DNA of 64,000 bases from Leptospira terpstrae serovar Hualin str. LT 11-33 = ATCC 700639. Its GTDB lineage: Bacteria > Spirochaetota > Leptospiria > Leptospirales > Leptospiraceae. Below the pieces are notes generated by a model, which was not told where the DNA came from, made no database searches, and saw only the letters and a list, made by a program, of their open reading frames with translations. Shown piece by piece: positions 19,564 to 29,021 of this stretch; the stretch's first letter is position 1, and every line of letters begins with the position of its first letter. The DNA lies in contig NZ_AOGW02000010.1 in NCBI RefSeq assembly GCF_000332495.1, positions 930,001 through 994,000 of the forward strand, written 5' to 3'. The translations under genes were made by a program, and so were the position numbers.

Positions 19564-20801
19564 AGCTCATATACTTACTTCCCATTCTAATCTTTTTATC
19601 AATCACAACACAAATTACAAGTAGACCACTTGCTGTTCAAAACTTTAAATACAAAAAAGATTTAAAGATTTCGGGGAATCTTTCTCCTAACGGAGTTATC
19701 AAACTTATGTTAGATGAAGACATCTATAAACATTCGTTTTATGGAGACCTTCGAATTACTCACAATGGAGAGATTGTACCCTACCATATCCAAAACGCCG
19801 AAGAAATTTCCAAAAATACCGAAAAAGTAAAACCAGAACTACTTTTCACAAAAAAAGATGATTTAGAAATTTATGTTTTGGAACTACCCAAATTACCGGA
19901 AGGAATGAATTACACAAAACTTTCTGTATCTAGCGCCTATGACTATGAAACATCCATTACACTGAAGTTAGGTGACAACCCAGATAGTTTTATCGATTCC
20001 AAAACTGTTTTTCTTTATAAATATGGAAGCCAATCCTCTGGAGAAATTGACCTAGGAGGCACAAAACATCGATTTCTTCGATTGGAAGCAGAGCCAGGTT
20101 CCGATCTAAAATTCCCAACCGCCCTTCGTGCGAAACAAAGCAAAAATTTGTATTATGAAAAAACGCACGCTGTGGCAAATCCAATCCTTGCCGAAAACCA
20201 TTGCCAATTTTTATTTCCGAATGAATCACAATCAGCATTTCAAATTCTAAAATTACAATTTGAAGAAGGAAACTGGGAACGAAGGGTCACTGTCCGCGGG
20301 AAAATCGATAAAAAAGAATGGGATACTGTATTTGAAGGAACAGTAAGTCATAACAAATCGGAAGGAAATTTTACAGAAATTCCTTTATCTCGAACCATAA
20401 ATTCGGAATTTGAAATCCAAATTTATGACGGAGAAAATGAAACCCTCCACCTAACTAACGTAATTTCTGTGCAGCCACTTGAGGAAATTTATTTTTTCGC
20501 CAACGCAGATGGGGATAAAGAAGGATATTCACTCTACTATGGAAACCCTTACCAGTGGCCAGCAAGTTTTGATTCTTACTCCTACCCTTCCGGTGAGGAA
20601 CTCAAAACCAATGAGGTAAAAACTGGATCTCTCCTTGCTGAATCAGAAAATCCTGATTTTGGTTTTAGTATCCTTTACCCACCTACTTCTGGTTATCTGG
20701 CAACTGGATTCTTTTATTTAGGTGTAGCCGCATTGTTATTTCTTTTATTTTCAATTCTCAAAACCAAACGTTCTGTTCTTGCAGAATCAGAACCCAAATA
20801 G
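19560..20801 (+). CDS. DUF3999-like envelope protein with C-terminal membrane anchor
   Basis: 413 residues: signal peptide (1-22, ending near TSR), a large extracytoplasmic beta-rich region and one C-terminal transmembrane segment (about 378-400, GYLATGFFYLGVAALLFLLFS) with a short cytoplasmic tail. The opening motif F(K)YKKDLKISG and the tandem jelly-roll-like pattern fit DUF3999. Its ATG overlaps the DUF2339 gene stop (ATGA), so the two are very likely partners in the inner membrane. Molecular role unknown. Confidence 0.7.
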   Translation: MKLIYLLPILIFLSITTQITSRPLAVQNFKYKKDLKISGNLSPNGVIKLMLDEDIYKHSFYGDLRITHNGEIVPYHIQNAEEISKNTEKVKPELLFTKKDDLEIYVLELPKLPEGMNYTKLSVSSAYDYETSITLKLGDNPDSFIDSKTVFLYKYGSQSSGEIDLGGTKHRFLRLEAEPGSDLKFPTALRAKQSKNLYYEKTHAVANPILAENHCQFLFPNESQSAFQILKLQFEEGNWERRVTVRGKIDKKEWDTVFEGTVSHNKSEGNFTEIPLSRTINSEFEIQIYDGENETLHLTNVISVQPLEEIYFFANADGDKEGYSLYYGNPYQWPASFDSYSYPSGEELKTNEVKTGSLLAESENPDFGFSILYPPTSGYLATGFFYLGVAALLFLLFSILKTKRSVLAESEPK

Positions 20802-20816
20802 AATCAAGTGCAGACC

Positions 20817-20843
20817 CTCACGAAGAATGGATTTCTTCGTGAG
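20817..20843. terminator. Bidirectional terminator hairpin between DUF3999-like gene and alkB
   Basis: Perfect 11-base inverted repeat CTCACGAAGAA / TTCTTCGTGAG with a 5-base loop, starting 16 bases after the DUF3999-like stop and covering the last codons of convergent alkB. The rightward strand continues with a T-rich stretch (ACTTCTTCTTTT). It should stop readthrough in at least the rightward direction. Confidence 0.7.
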
Positions 20844-21918
20844 ACTTCTTCTTTTCCCATGATTCCAAAATAGGATTCATCATGGAAAACCAGAGAGGGG
20901 GAAAAAGCGCAATGAGAATCATTACTTCATACCCAAAGGGCAATTGTGGGGCTTCTTCAAAATGACGAAGGGTTTGGTAACGCCTGCCTGCATTGGCATG
21001 ATGGTCGGAATGTCTTTGTAATTGAAAAAGAAGAGCGTTGGATGCAAAATAATTTTGGTTCCAGGAATGGATTGGTTGCACTTTTTCATACTTACCATTC
21101 GAAACTTCGTTACGTTTCAAACCATAGTGTTCGATATAGTTTGTTAACTCCAATAAAGAAAAGGCCACAAAAGATTGTAAGAGTAAAAATCCTAGTACAT
21201 CCAAACGAATGCTGTGACCACTTAAGAGAGATCCCATAACCACCATACCAGATAAAAAAAGAATCGTGACAACAGCATACCATATCATTTCATTCCGATA
21301 GTGCCAAACAGTTAGTCCCAATTTGGACAAACGTTTTTTCTCTAACTCCCAAGCAGAAAGGTAAGCTCCAAAAACCGTCTGAGGATAAAATTGATAGAAT
21401 GATTGGTTCTTTTGAGAGGAAGCTGGATCACTGGGAGTTGAGACATGGGTATGGTGCCCCCGATTGTGTTCGATATAAAAATGCATATAACATACAGTCA
21501 TATAAATCATTTTAGAAAGGAATTGTTCATACCGAGTATTTTTATGGCCTAACTCGTGTCCTACCGTGATGCCGACCCCACCAGTTACAATTCCGACAGC
21601 GATTGCAAATAGCAAAAACTCTAAAGTAGTGTGAGGAAATAATGAAATTCGATAAACTGACCAAATTACGAAAGTTAGCTGAATATATGCCCAAATTTGC
21701 GTTAGGTATCGAAAATAGGAATCGTTTTGTAGTTTTAAAAAATGGGAATCTGTTGGATTGGAATCATCTCGCCCCAGTATTAAATCAAGGACCGGTAAAA
21801 TGATAAAAACCGTAAAAGGGACGATCAAATACGACAATCCTCCCACTCCTTCTGCAAGAACTGTCAAAATCGGCAAAACATAACAAAGTAAAAAACTAAG
21901 TCGTTTGGTAAGAGTCAT
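20818..21918 (-). CDS. alkB: Alkane 1-monooxygenase (AlkB-type non-haem di-iron hydroxylase)
   Basis: 366-residue integral-membrane hydroxylase. Its His boxes are GHELGHK, HNRGHHTHV and LQRHSDHHANAGRRY, plus the NYIEHYGL motif that separates AlkB from ordinary fatty-acid desaturases. About six hydrophobic segments surround them. AlkB proteins oxidise medium-chain n-alkanes (or fatty-acyl chains) to terminal alcohols using rubredoxin; no rubredoxin gene is near. It follows the tetR-type gene by 13 bases, so it is probably under that regulator. Substrate range cannot be read from sequence. Confidence 0.88.
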   Translation of the reverse strand: MTLTKRLSFLLCYVLPILTVLAEGVGGLSYLIVPFTVFIILPVLDLILGRDDSNPTDSHFLKLQNDSYFRYLTQIWAYIQLTFVIWSVYRISLFPHTTLEFLLFAIAVGIVTGGVGITVGHELGHKNTRYEQFLSKMIYMTVCYMHFYIEHNRGHHTHVSTPSDPASSQKNQSFYQFYPQTVFGAYLSAWELEKKRLSKLGLTVWHYRNEMIWYAVVTILFLSGMVVMGSLLSGHSIRLDVLGFLLLQSFVAFSLLELTNYIEHYGLKRNEVSNGKYEKVQPIHSWNQNYFASNALLFQLQRHSDHHANAGRRYQTLRHFEEAPQLPFGYEVMILIALFPPLWFSMMNPILESWEKKKSHEEIHSS

Positions 21919-21931
21919 AAAGTTACCTTCC

Positions 21932-22489
21932 TTATTCTTTGCTTTGAAACAATACCTTCAAATTCTCCAATCCTTCAAACAGTGCGGGCCAACCCGTTTC
22001 TTCTGTTGCATTATTTTTCAAAAACAAAGCACCTAGAAAAAAAGACAAAAAAGCCTTACCACTCATTACACTGGAACCAGCAGGAAAAAATCGATCCAAA
22101 GCGGTTCGATACGAAGTAAAGGAATCCTCAACAAGCTCTGTCAGTTCTGTCGATTCACTCAGTTGCCTCTTTACATCCACAGCAAGTAACATCAGGTTCA
22201 TAAAATGTGCCTCACGCGAAGCAACAAAGTTCATAATGTCCGTTAGCCCCGAATGATTTTCAGAAAGCTCCGTAATCTCTTTGGCATCAATGGCAACCAC
22301 TTGTCTTACCATGGAGGCAAAAAGAATTTCTTTCGTTGGAAAGTAATGATAAAGAGTTCCGGTAGAAACTCCGAGCTCTTTTGACAATTCACGCATAGAA
22401 ACTGAAGAAACTCCCTTGGAGACAAAAATAGGCATACACTTAGTCAAAAGTTCAACCCGGTAAAGATCGTGATCGACTATCTTTGGCAT
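21932..22489 (-). CDS. TetR-family transcriptional regulator
   Basis: 185 residues with an N-terminal helix-turn-helix typical of TetR: LLTKCMPIFVSKGVSSVSMRELSKELGVSTGTLYHYFPTKEILF in the first ~55 residues (SMRELSKELGVS recognition region, GTLYHYFPTKE signature). The C-terminal ligand-binding half is not family-specific. It lies directly upstream of alkB in one transcription unit, so it probably represses its own operon and responds to a hydrophobic ligand. Confidence 0.88.
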   Translation of the reverse strand: MPKIVDHDLYRVELLTKCMPIFVSKGVSSVSMRELSKELGVSTGTLYHYFPTKEILFASMVRQVVAIDAKEITELSENHSGLTDIMNFVASREAHFMNLMLLAVDVKRQLSESTELTELVEDSFTSYRTALDRFFPAGSSVMSGKAFLSFFLGALFLKNNATEETGWPALFEGLENLKVLFQSKE

Positions 22490-22509
22490 CTGAGGTATTC
22501 TCGCTTTAT

Positions 22510-22519
22510 ATCGAACGAT
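22510..22519. promoter_or_regulatory. Possible TetR-type operator
   Basis: ATCG-AA-CGAT, an interrupted dyad 21 bases upstream of the tetR start codon. TetR-family operators are short palindromes near their own promoters, which is the only reason for the call. Half-sites of four bases are short enough to arise by chance. Confidence 0.25.
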
Positions 22520-22683
22520 TGTTTTAAATAAATACTTTTACCACAATTTGTCCATCTTTTTTTCTCAAATGCGACGGATTCCCATTTTCTCAGATTTTTT
22601 TCCATAAAACCCTGGTCCTTCTCCTAGCCATTTTTCCTCCGACCCCTGCGGGTTGAGGGAATAGGCACAAGTACGAAGCAATA

Positions 22684-22794
22684 ATGGGAAAACTCAAGCG
22701 AGAAACAGTGTGGGAAAACTTAGGACTTTGCCTTATTTATGCCCTAGACCGAAAGATCGGAAAAGGTAGCGGAAAAGAAAGGAAAGTTACTTAG
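22684..22794 (+). CDS. Possible 36-residue small ORF
   Basis: An open frame from ATG 22684 to TAG 22794 encoding a basic 36-residue peptide (MGKLKRETVWENLGLCLIYAL then a Lys/Gly-rich tail). No good ribosome-binding site precedes it and I know no homologue. Its stop lies inside the left arm of the 22790-22822 hairpin, so it may be a leader peptide or simply chance in an RNA. Confidence 0.15.
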   Translation: MGKLKRETVWENLGLCLIYALDRKIGKGSGKERKVT

Positions 22795-22822
22795 AAAAAG
22801 TAACTCAATTACCTTTTCTAAG
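22790..22822 (+). terminator. Near-perfect 14-base inverted repeat, possible terminator
   Basis: Left arm CTTAGAAAAAGTAA and right arm TTACCTTTTCTAAG differ by one base pair, with a 5-base loop. A T6 run follows 7 bases later. The AT-rich stem and displaced T run make it a weak intrinsic terminator; alternatively it is an operator for the DUF1499 lipoprotein gene, whose start codon is 67 bases downstream. Confidence 0.4.
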
Positions 22823-22889
22823 GAGTTGATTTTTTACCCAGTGCGTAAATAGTACCGTCCAATAGAATGAAACTAAAAGTAAGGAATCT

Positions 22890-23339
22890 ATGAATCAAAA
22901 AATCTACAGCCTCATTGTGATCGCACTATCTTTATTCCTCGTCCAATGTACGGGAACCAGGCCAGATTCATTGGGAATCAAATCGGAAAGATTGGGTGAT
23001 TGTCCAAAAACACCTAACTGTGTTAGTAGCTTTGCCGATCCCAATGACAAAGAACATTACAGAAGTCCAGTTCCTTATAAAAAGCCACTAAAGGATGCCT
23101 ATTTGGTATTGAAAGGAAGGTTGGAGAATTCTCCGCGAACCAAGATCATCCAAGAAAACCCGAATTACATTAATGCTGAGTTTACATCTAGAATCATGCG
23201 GTATGTGGATGATGTGGAATTTTATTTCGATGAGAAAAATAAACTCCTTCACTTCCGGTCCGCTTCCCGGTTAGGGAAATCGGATTTTGGAGTGAACCGA
23301 AATCGAATTGAAACCATCCTAAAGGATTTAGAAATCTAA
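22890..23339 (+). CDS. DUF1499-family lipoprotein
   Basis: 149 residues with a lipoprotein signal peptide: hydrophobic IYSLIVIALSLFLVQC with the lipidated Cys at about residue 20. The mature part has the DUF1499 signature LGDCPKTPNCVSSFADP followed by HYRSPVPY and the C-terminal VDDVEFYFDEKNKLLHFRSASRLGKSDFGVNRNRIE. Function unknown. TAAGGA precedes the ATG. Its last codons form the left arm of a long terminator hairpin. Confidence 0.82.
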   Translation: MNQKIYSLIVIALSLFLVQCTGTRPDSLGIKSERLGDCPKTPNCVSSFADPNDKEHYRSPVPYKKPLKDAYLVLKGRLENSPRTKIIQENPNYINAEFTSRIMRYVDDVEFYFDEKNKLLHFRSASRLGKSDFGVNRNRIETILKDLEI

Positions 23340-23369
23340 CGATTCTCCGTTAAGTTTTCTAAATCCTTT
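23321..23369. terminator. Bidirectional terminator between DUF1499 gene and carB
   Basis: Perfect 14-base inverted repeat AAAGGATTTAGAAA (23321-23334) / TTTCTAAATCCTTT (23356-23369), with an inner 5-base stem TAACG / CGTTA. The left arm covers the last codons and stop of the lipoprotein gene. It separates two convergent genes. The flanks are only moderately T-rich. Confidence 0.65.
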
Positions 23370-23388
23370 TCTTCTCGATATCGATTTT

Positions 23389-26300
23389 CTATGATTTTCT
23401 GTGAATTTCTTGAAGGGAATTCACAGAAAATCCTTTGTCTTTCATTTCCACCAAACCATGAATCAATGCCTTGGCAGCTTGTGCTGTTGTCAAACAAGGA
23501 ACCTTATATTTAATCGCTGCTTGGCGAATGGTAAAAGCATTTTCCCTAGTGACTCTTGACAAAGGAGTATTGATGATCAAATGGATTTTTTTCTCTTTGA
23601 TATAATCAATCACGTTCGGGAAGTAACCATCGTAAATTTTGTTAATCTTACTAGAAAGGATTCCATTATCGGAAAGAAATTTATGAGTTCCTTCTGTTGC
23701 GATAATATTATAACCTAAGTTGGATAAAGAACGCACCGACTCGAGTAAATCTTTCTTAGTTTTATCATTAATGGTCACAAAAACTGTACCGTGTTTCGGT
23801 GGTTCTTCTCCCGCCATTATTTGAGCTTTTACAAAGGCTTCCCCTTTAGTGGCGGCAACACCCATAACTTCTCCGGTAGATCTCATTTCGGGACCGAGGA
23901 TAGTATCCACACCAGGAAATTTGCTAAATGGTAATACCGCTTCTTTCACGGTAATCATTGGTGCAGAAAATCGTTTTCCTAGTTTAAAGGATGCTAACGG
24001 TTCACCTAACATCAATCGAACGGCAATTTTTACAATGGGAATTCCAATTGATTTGGCAACAAAAGGAACGGTTCTTGAAGCCCGAGGATTGACTTCTAAA
24101 ACATACAATGTGTCTTCTTTGATTGCATATTGAACATTGATTAAACCTTTAACATCCAACTCTAAAGCCAAACGGTAAGTGGCTTCTTCAATTTCTTGCA
24201 ACATACGTTGTGAAATATTTTGAGGAGGTAACACACACGCAGAGTCACCAGAGTGTATTCCTGCTTCTTCAATGTGTTCCATGATACCTGCAATGAATAC
24301 GTCTTTTCCATCACAAAGTGCATCCACATCCACTTCGACTGCATCTTGCAAAAAGGAATCTACAAGAAGTGGTCTGTCTTCCGATACTTCTTCTGCTTCT
24401 TCCATGTATTTGTCTAGTTCAGACTCTTCATTGACAATGAGCATTGCCCTTCCCCCTAACACGTAGGAAGGTCGAACTAAAACTGGGTACCCAATTTTTT
24501 TTGCGATCTCTCTTGCTTTGTCTTTAGAAGCAGCAATTCCATTGTCAGGTGACTTTAAATTCAATTTTTCCAAAACTTCTGCAAAACGTTTTCTGTCTTC
24601 TGCTCGGTCAATGGAATCTGGACTTGTTCCCATAATGGGAACCCCTCGTTTTTCGAGTGCCTTTGCCAACTTCAACGGAGTTTGTCCACCTAACTGAACA
24701 ATGACACCATCAGGTTTTTCTTTTTTAAATATTGCCATCACATCTTCAAGACTTAATGGTTCAAAATACAGTCTGTCCGAAGTGTCATAATCGGTAGATA
24801 CAGTTTCTGGATTGGAATTGACCATAATGGATTCCACTCCTGCTTCCTGTAAGGAAAAGGAAGCATGGCAACAACAATAGTCGAATTCAATCCCTTGGCC
24901 AATTCGGTTGGGCCCACCACCTAGAATCATTACTTTCTTTTTAGAAGTTACATCAGATTCATCTTCTTCATCATACGAGGAATACATATACGGAGTAAAC
25001 GCTTCAAACTCACCGGCGCATGTATCGATCCGTTTGTATACGGGACGAATGTTTTTTTCTTCTAAGTATTTTTCAATGGATTCCTCTTCTTCACGAAGAG
25101 TTTTTTCTACCTTGGCTTTAGTAATTTCAATGGCAGCACCACTTCTTACTTGGGCAAGGATTTGTTCTTCTTTGGTAAGGAAGGCAAGTTGGCGGTTCGA
25201 AAATCCGGCCTTTTTCATTTCTTCAAAAATGGCCTTTCCTTCCTTACGGAATTTATTTTCTAATTGATACAATTCTTCAAACTGGTAAAGAAACCAAGGA
25301 TCGATTTTACAAATCTCAAAAATTTCATCTACACTCATCCCAAAATCAAAAGCCATCTTTACATAAAAAATTCGTTTGTCTGTAGGACGTTTGACTTTAG
25401 CAGTAAGCCAAGTTTTTCTTTCTTCTTTGGGGATGGATTCCCATTCCAAAAGTTCTTTTAAATATCCATCACTTCCAAATCCAAACCGGTCTGTTTCCAA
25501 AGAACGAAGTGCTTTTTGAAAACTTTCTTTGAAGTTACGACCTATCGCCATCGCTTCACCGACCGCCTTCATTTGAACTCCAAGAGTTGTATCAGAACCT
25601 GGGAATTTTTCAAAAGCAAATCTTGGAATTTTGGTCACTACATAATCGATGGATGGTTCGAAACTTGCAGGTGTTACGCGAGTGATATCATTTCTGATTT
25701 CATCCAAAGTGTAACCGATGGATAAAAGCGCCGCAATTTTTGCGATTGGGAATCCTGTTGCTTTCGATGCCAAAGCAGAAGACCTTGAAACTCGTGGGTT
25801 CATTTCAATTACAATGACATCCCCATTTTCAGGATTCACCGCAAATTGGATATTGGATCCACCTGTTTCTACTCCGATTTCTCTGATAATGTCAATGGAC
25901 ATATCACGGAGGCGTTGGTATTCCTTATCGCTTAATGTCTGTTGTGGTGCGACTGTAATGGAATCCCCTGTATGAACTCCCATTGGATCTAAATTTTCAA
26001 TGGAACAAATGATGACTACGTTGTCCGCTAAGTCTCTCATCACTTCCAATTCAAACTCTTTCCAACCCATCACTGATTCTTCCACTAACACTTGTGATAT
26101 GGGGGATGCAGAAAGGCCTTTTTGAGCAATTTCTTCAAACTCAGATTCTTCGTAACAAGTTCCACCGCCAGTTCCCCCTAAGGTAAAGGCTGGTCGGATA
26201 ATGATTGGAAATCCAATTTCATCTTTAGCTTTCCTAGCAGCTTCCATATCGGAGACCATAAAGGATTTTGCCACTCGGATTCCGAGTTTTTCCATCGCTT

Positions 26301-26700
26301 GTTTGAATAATTCTCTATCTTCTGCTTTCCGAATGGCTTCTACTTTTGCTCCAATCAGTTCTACACTGTATTTTTCCAAAACACCTTCTTTATGAAGTGC
26401 TAAAGCTAAATTTAATGCAGTTTGTCCACCAACTGTTGGTAAGATGGCATCCGGTTTTTCTTTTTTGATGATTTTTTCTAAAACGGGAACCGTGAGTGGT
26501 TCAATATAAGTGGCATCGGCAAGATCGGGATCTGTCATAATCGTTGCCGGATTGGAATTGACGAGGATGACTCGGATTCCTTTTTCCCGGAGTGCTTTGG
26601 TGGCTTGTGTTCCGGAGTAGTCAAATTCACATGCCTGCCCGATGACGATAGGTCCGGATCCGATGATCAAAATTGATTTTAAGTCGTTACGTTGCGGCAT
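23389..26700 (-). CDS. carB: Carbamoyl-phosphate synthase large subunit
   Basis: 1103-residue enzyme making carbamoyl phosphate for pyrimidine and arginine synthesis. Two homologous ATP-grasp halves are visible: the first opens with [24 protein letters not shown], the second with [21 protein letters not shown]. Each has a conserved [16 protein letters not shown] or [14 protein letters not shown] motif. The C-terminal MGS-like allosteric domain (about 950-1090) is present. The glutaminase partner carA is not in the window. The start has a GAGGAA ribosome-binding site. It follows the membrane phosphatase-superfamily gene by 21 bases. Confidence 0.97.
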   Translation of the reverse strand: MPQRNDLKSILIIGSGPIVIGQACEFDYSGTQATKALREKGIRVILVNSNPATIMTDPDLADATYIEPLTVPVLEKIIKKEKPDAILPTVGGQTALNLALALHKEGVLEKYSVELIGAKVEAIRKAEDRELFKQAMEKLGIRVAKSFMVSDMEAARKAKDEIGFPIIIRPAFTLGGTGGGTCYEESEFEEIAQKGLSASPISQVLVEESVMGWKEFELEVMRDLADNVVIICSIENLDPMGVHTGDSITVAPQQTLSDKEYQRLRDMSIDIIREIGVETGGSNIQFAVNPENGDVIVIEMNPRVSRSSALASKATGFPIAKIAALLSIGYTLDEIRNDITRVTPASFEPSIDYVVTKIPRFAFEKFPGSDTTLGVQMKAVGEAMAIGRNFKESFQKALRSLETDRFGFGSDGYLKELLEWESIPKEERKTWLTAKVKRPTDKRIFYVKMAFDFGMSVDEIFEICKIDPWFLYQFEELYQLENKFRKEGKAIFEEMKKAGFSNRQLAFLTKEEQILAQVRSGAAIEITKAKVEKTLREEEESIEKYLEEKNIRPVYKRIDTCAGEFEAFTPYMYSSYDEEDESDVTSKKKVMILGGGPNRIGQGIEFDYCCCHASFSLQEAGVESIMVNSNPETVSTDYDTSDRLYFEPLSLEDVMAIFKKEKPDGVIVQLGGQTPLKLAKALEKRGVPIMGTSPDSIDRAEDRKRFAEVLEKLNLKSPDNGIAASKDKAREIAKKIGYPVLVRPSYVLGGRAMLIVNEESELDKYMEEAEEVSEDRPLLVDSFLQDAVEVDVDALCDGKDVFIAGIMEHIEEAGIHSGDSACVLPPQNISQRMLQEIEEATYRLALELDVKGLINVQYAIKEDTLYVLEVNPRASRTVPFVAKSIGIPIVKIAVRLMLGEPLASFKLGKRFSAPMITVKEAVLPFSKFPGVDTILGPEMRSTGEVMGVAATKGEAFVKAQIMAGEEPPKHGTVFVTINDKTKKDLLESVRSLSNLGYNIIATEGTHKFLSDNGILSSKINKIYDGYFPNVIDYIKEKKIHLIINTPLSRVTRENAFTIRQAAIKYKVPCLTTAQAAKALIHGLVEMKDKGFSVNSLQEIHRKS

Positions 26701-26721
26701 AGTTTCCTCTTTTTTCCTTAT

Positions 26722-28992
26722 TTAGTTTTCATTAATTTCTGATAAAGAACTTGGTATTAAATACTCTCCTGCGAGAGTCGCATCTTCCCATTGGATCACT
26801 GTTTGATAGAGCAAATTTTTCATTTTTGCTGCTTCAGGGTGATGGGGGTAAAGATTTTTCCTATTGAGTGGATCTTTTTTTCGATCATACAACTCAAAGA
26901 CCACACCTTGTCGTGTGGGAATATAAATTAATTTATAATTAGAATTTTGCAGTGATCGATGTTTTGAAAACGCAATGGTTTCTCGGTATATTGGATCTGT
27001 GATCATGATTTGGTAGTCTTCTTCGGGAACTACCTGATGGAGAGATAAAATATTGGGGTAAGGAATTCTTTGTTTTTGAAAGAAATGGTCTCCCGTATCA
27101 GAAAACCAAATTCCAGTTTCTGCATAAACAGAGCGCTCTTCTTCCCAATTCGATTTTCCGAGGACAGGGAGAAGCGACTTTCCAGGAAACTTTGATTTGG
27201 TGGAAATTCCAAAAAATTCCATTAAAGTGGGATAGATGTCTACACTGGATGTGATTCCAAAAAACTCGTGTTCTGTTTTTGTTTCTACTTTTGATTTCGG
27301 AAATTTAATGAATAAAGGAACATGGGTTACGGCTTCTCCGCGGAGGTGTTCTCCGTGGCCTTGCCCATGTACATCTTCATACAAAGCCTCGCCATGGTCA
27401 GCAGTAAGAATGATGATGGCTTCATCATAAATTCCTCGGGCCTTTAATTCCGATAGGATCTCACCAAACTCTGCATCAAAAGCATAAACCGCACTATCAA
27501 AAAGACCCCGAATTTGATTGGTTTCCCAATCGGTGGGAACTGCCGAATTTGTGGGATCTACAAACTTTAAATACTTATACTTCCCATAGTAGTCTGGATT
27601 CGTAAATGATTTGTAATAAGGATAAGCAGGTGTGTATGGAAAATGAATGACACTAGAAAAATAAGTTACAGAATAAGGAGCATCACCTTCTCGTTTGGTG
27701 ATCGAACGAAATCGGTCTAGAATTCTACTACCATCTCCCCAAGTGGACAACCCGTCCATTTCCTCTAAATACATTCCCCCAGAAAACCAAGACCCGGTAA
27801 GAAATGGCAAAAGGAATAACTGTGATTCTGCTGTTCTCTGAACAGTCATGATACGAGCGTTAAAGTTTGGTGCGAGAACTTCATCAAATCCAAAGTTTGC
27901 ACGGGGAAAAATATCTGCGGCAAAACTTCCGACCGCATAACTCCTGTATCCTATTCCCTTCAACATTTGTTGGATGGTTGGAAATGAAGCCGAACCAATC
28001 CTTTGTTTTTCTTCTAACGAAGGAAACATATCGCGAACTTTATGACTCATTGAATATTGGCCCGTCAATAGATCCGCCCAACTAGGAAAAGTGCGTGGAA
28101 TGGTTGTATGGTGGTCATGAAATACAAAACTTTCTTTGGAAAAGGAATCAATATTGGGTGTGATACTTTTCCCACCAATTTTAAATCCAATCTTATCATA
28201 TCGCAATGAGTCAGCAGAAAGAATAAAAATGGGAGGTTTGCAATTCTCTTTCGAATGAGTGAGGGCGCTCATTTGATTCCAAACATTAGGAACTAAGTAT
28301 AAAAATCCAAGAAATAGGATTAGCAGTCCGTAGGTTTTAACATGAATTCGTTGGTATTGTTTTCCTTGCCAAAACAAAATCGCAAAATAGAAAATCCCTA
28401 CTAAATAGAATCCTGAGGTATGAACGAGTCCAAGGACTAACACATGCAAAAGGGCAAAAAAACTTTCTTTGGTTTTGTGAAGGTAAATCTGCCGTAGAAG
28501 TAATATGAAAAAACCAAAAAGGATCAAACCCAAAACCAAACTAAAGTAACTAGGACTTGTATGATCTGTTAGAAAATAAAGAAAAGAAGCAAAGGAAGGA
28601 TATCGGAAAAAAAAGAACTCTCCATATATCTGCGGAAAACTTACCATCGAATGACAAAGAGCCAAACACTCAATAAACAAAACCCAAAACGATAATACAT
28701 ACCAAGAAACTTCTCTTCTGATTAGAAAATGATAAGTTAATGATACCAAAGAAAAGAGGGTTAGATGCAAAAAAAGAGAAATAGAAAAAACTTTAAATGT
28801 GGTGGAGAGGTAAACTCCAAAAAAAGCACCTAAATACTGTTTGAGGAAGTCACCAACGTCGACTCCCATAATGGTAAAACTTGTATTAAAAATTAAAAAA
28901 AATAGATAAAAAAAAACCGTAAACCAAAGGGAGATTTTAAGGATTCGGATGGGGAAAAGAGGGGCTTGGTTCGGACCCATTAGAGTCATCAT
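26722..28992 (-). CDS. Alkaline-phosphatase-superfamily membrane enzyme (sulfatase/LtaS-like fold)
   Basis: 756 residues: about seven N-terminal hydrophobic segments (20-250), then an extracytoplasmic catalytic domain. The metal site is visible as ILSADSLRYDKIG and, at the end, ILTADHGEALYEDVHGQGHGEH. The nucleophile motif reads PRTFPSWADLLTGQ: a Thr stands where sulfatases have the formylglycine Cys/Ser (C-x-P-S-R). Phosphotransferases such as LtaS and EptA use Thr, so a phosphotransferase or phosphodiesterase acting on envelope lipids or glycans is more likely than a true sulfatase. It follows the alpha-2-macroglobulin gene by 29 bases. Confidence 0.8.
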   Translation of the reverse strand: MMTLMGPNQAPLFPIRILKISLWFTVFFYLFFLIFNTSFTIMGVDVGDFLKQYLGAFFGVYLSTTFKVFSISLFLHLTLFSLVSLTYHFLIRREVSWYVLSFWVLFIECLALCHSMVSFPQIYGEFFFFRYPSFASFLYFLTDHTSPSYFSLVLGLILFGFFILLLRQIYLHKTKESFFALLHVLVLGLVHTSGFYLVGIFYFAILFWQGKQYQRIHVKTYGLLILFLGFLYLVPNVWNQMSALTHSKENCKPPIFILSADSLRYDKIGFKIGGKSITPNIDSFSKESFVFHDHHTTIPRTFPSWADLLTGQYSMSHKVRDMFPSLEEKQRIGSASFPTIQQMLKGIGYRSYAVGSFAADIFPRANFGFDEVLAPNFNARIMTVQRTAESQLFLLPFLTGSWFSGGMYLEEMDGLSTWGDGSRILDRFRSITKREGDAPYSVTYFSSVIHFPYTPAYPYYKSFTNPDYYGKYKYLKFVDPTNSAVPTDWETNQIRGLFDSAVYAFDAEFGEILSELKARGIYDEAIIILTADHGEALYEDVHGQGHGEHLRGEAVTHVPLFIKFPKSKVETKTEHEFFGITSSVDIYPTLMEFFGISTKSKFPGKSLLPVLGKSNWEEERSVYAETGIWFSDTGDHFFQKQRIPYPNILSLHQVVPEEDYQIMITDPIYRETIAFSKHRSLQNSNYKLIYIPTRQGVVFELYDRKKDPLNRKNLYPHHPEAAKMKNLLYQTVIQWEDATLAGEYLIPSSLSEINEN

Positions 28993-29021
28993 TCCAGAAC
29001 CCCCGATTCCGTAAACTTTTC

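Larger units (their letters stand above)
22490..22889. other. 400-base intergenic region with several hairpins and a tiny ORF
   Basis: A gene-poor divergent region between tetR-alkB and the DUF1499 lipoprotein gene. It holds an ATCG-AA-CGAT near-palindrome at 22510-22519 close to tetR, a bulged GC-rich hairpin at 22636-22658 (CCTC-c-GACCC / GGGTT-GAGG), a 36-codon open frame 22684-22794, a near-perfect 14-base inverted repeat at 22790-22822 and a T6 run at 22830-22835. TTGATT at 22826 could be a -35 for the lipoprotein gene. A small RNA transcribed rightward and ending at 22835 is possible but unproven. Confidence 0.4.

Noticed and set aside
24908..25267. 119-residue frame antisense to carB
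   Set aside because: No recognisable protein; carB is fully conserved on the other strand. Ser-rich composition is typical of antisense shadow frames.
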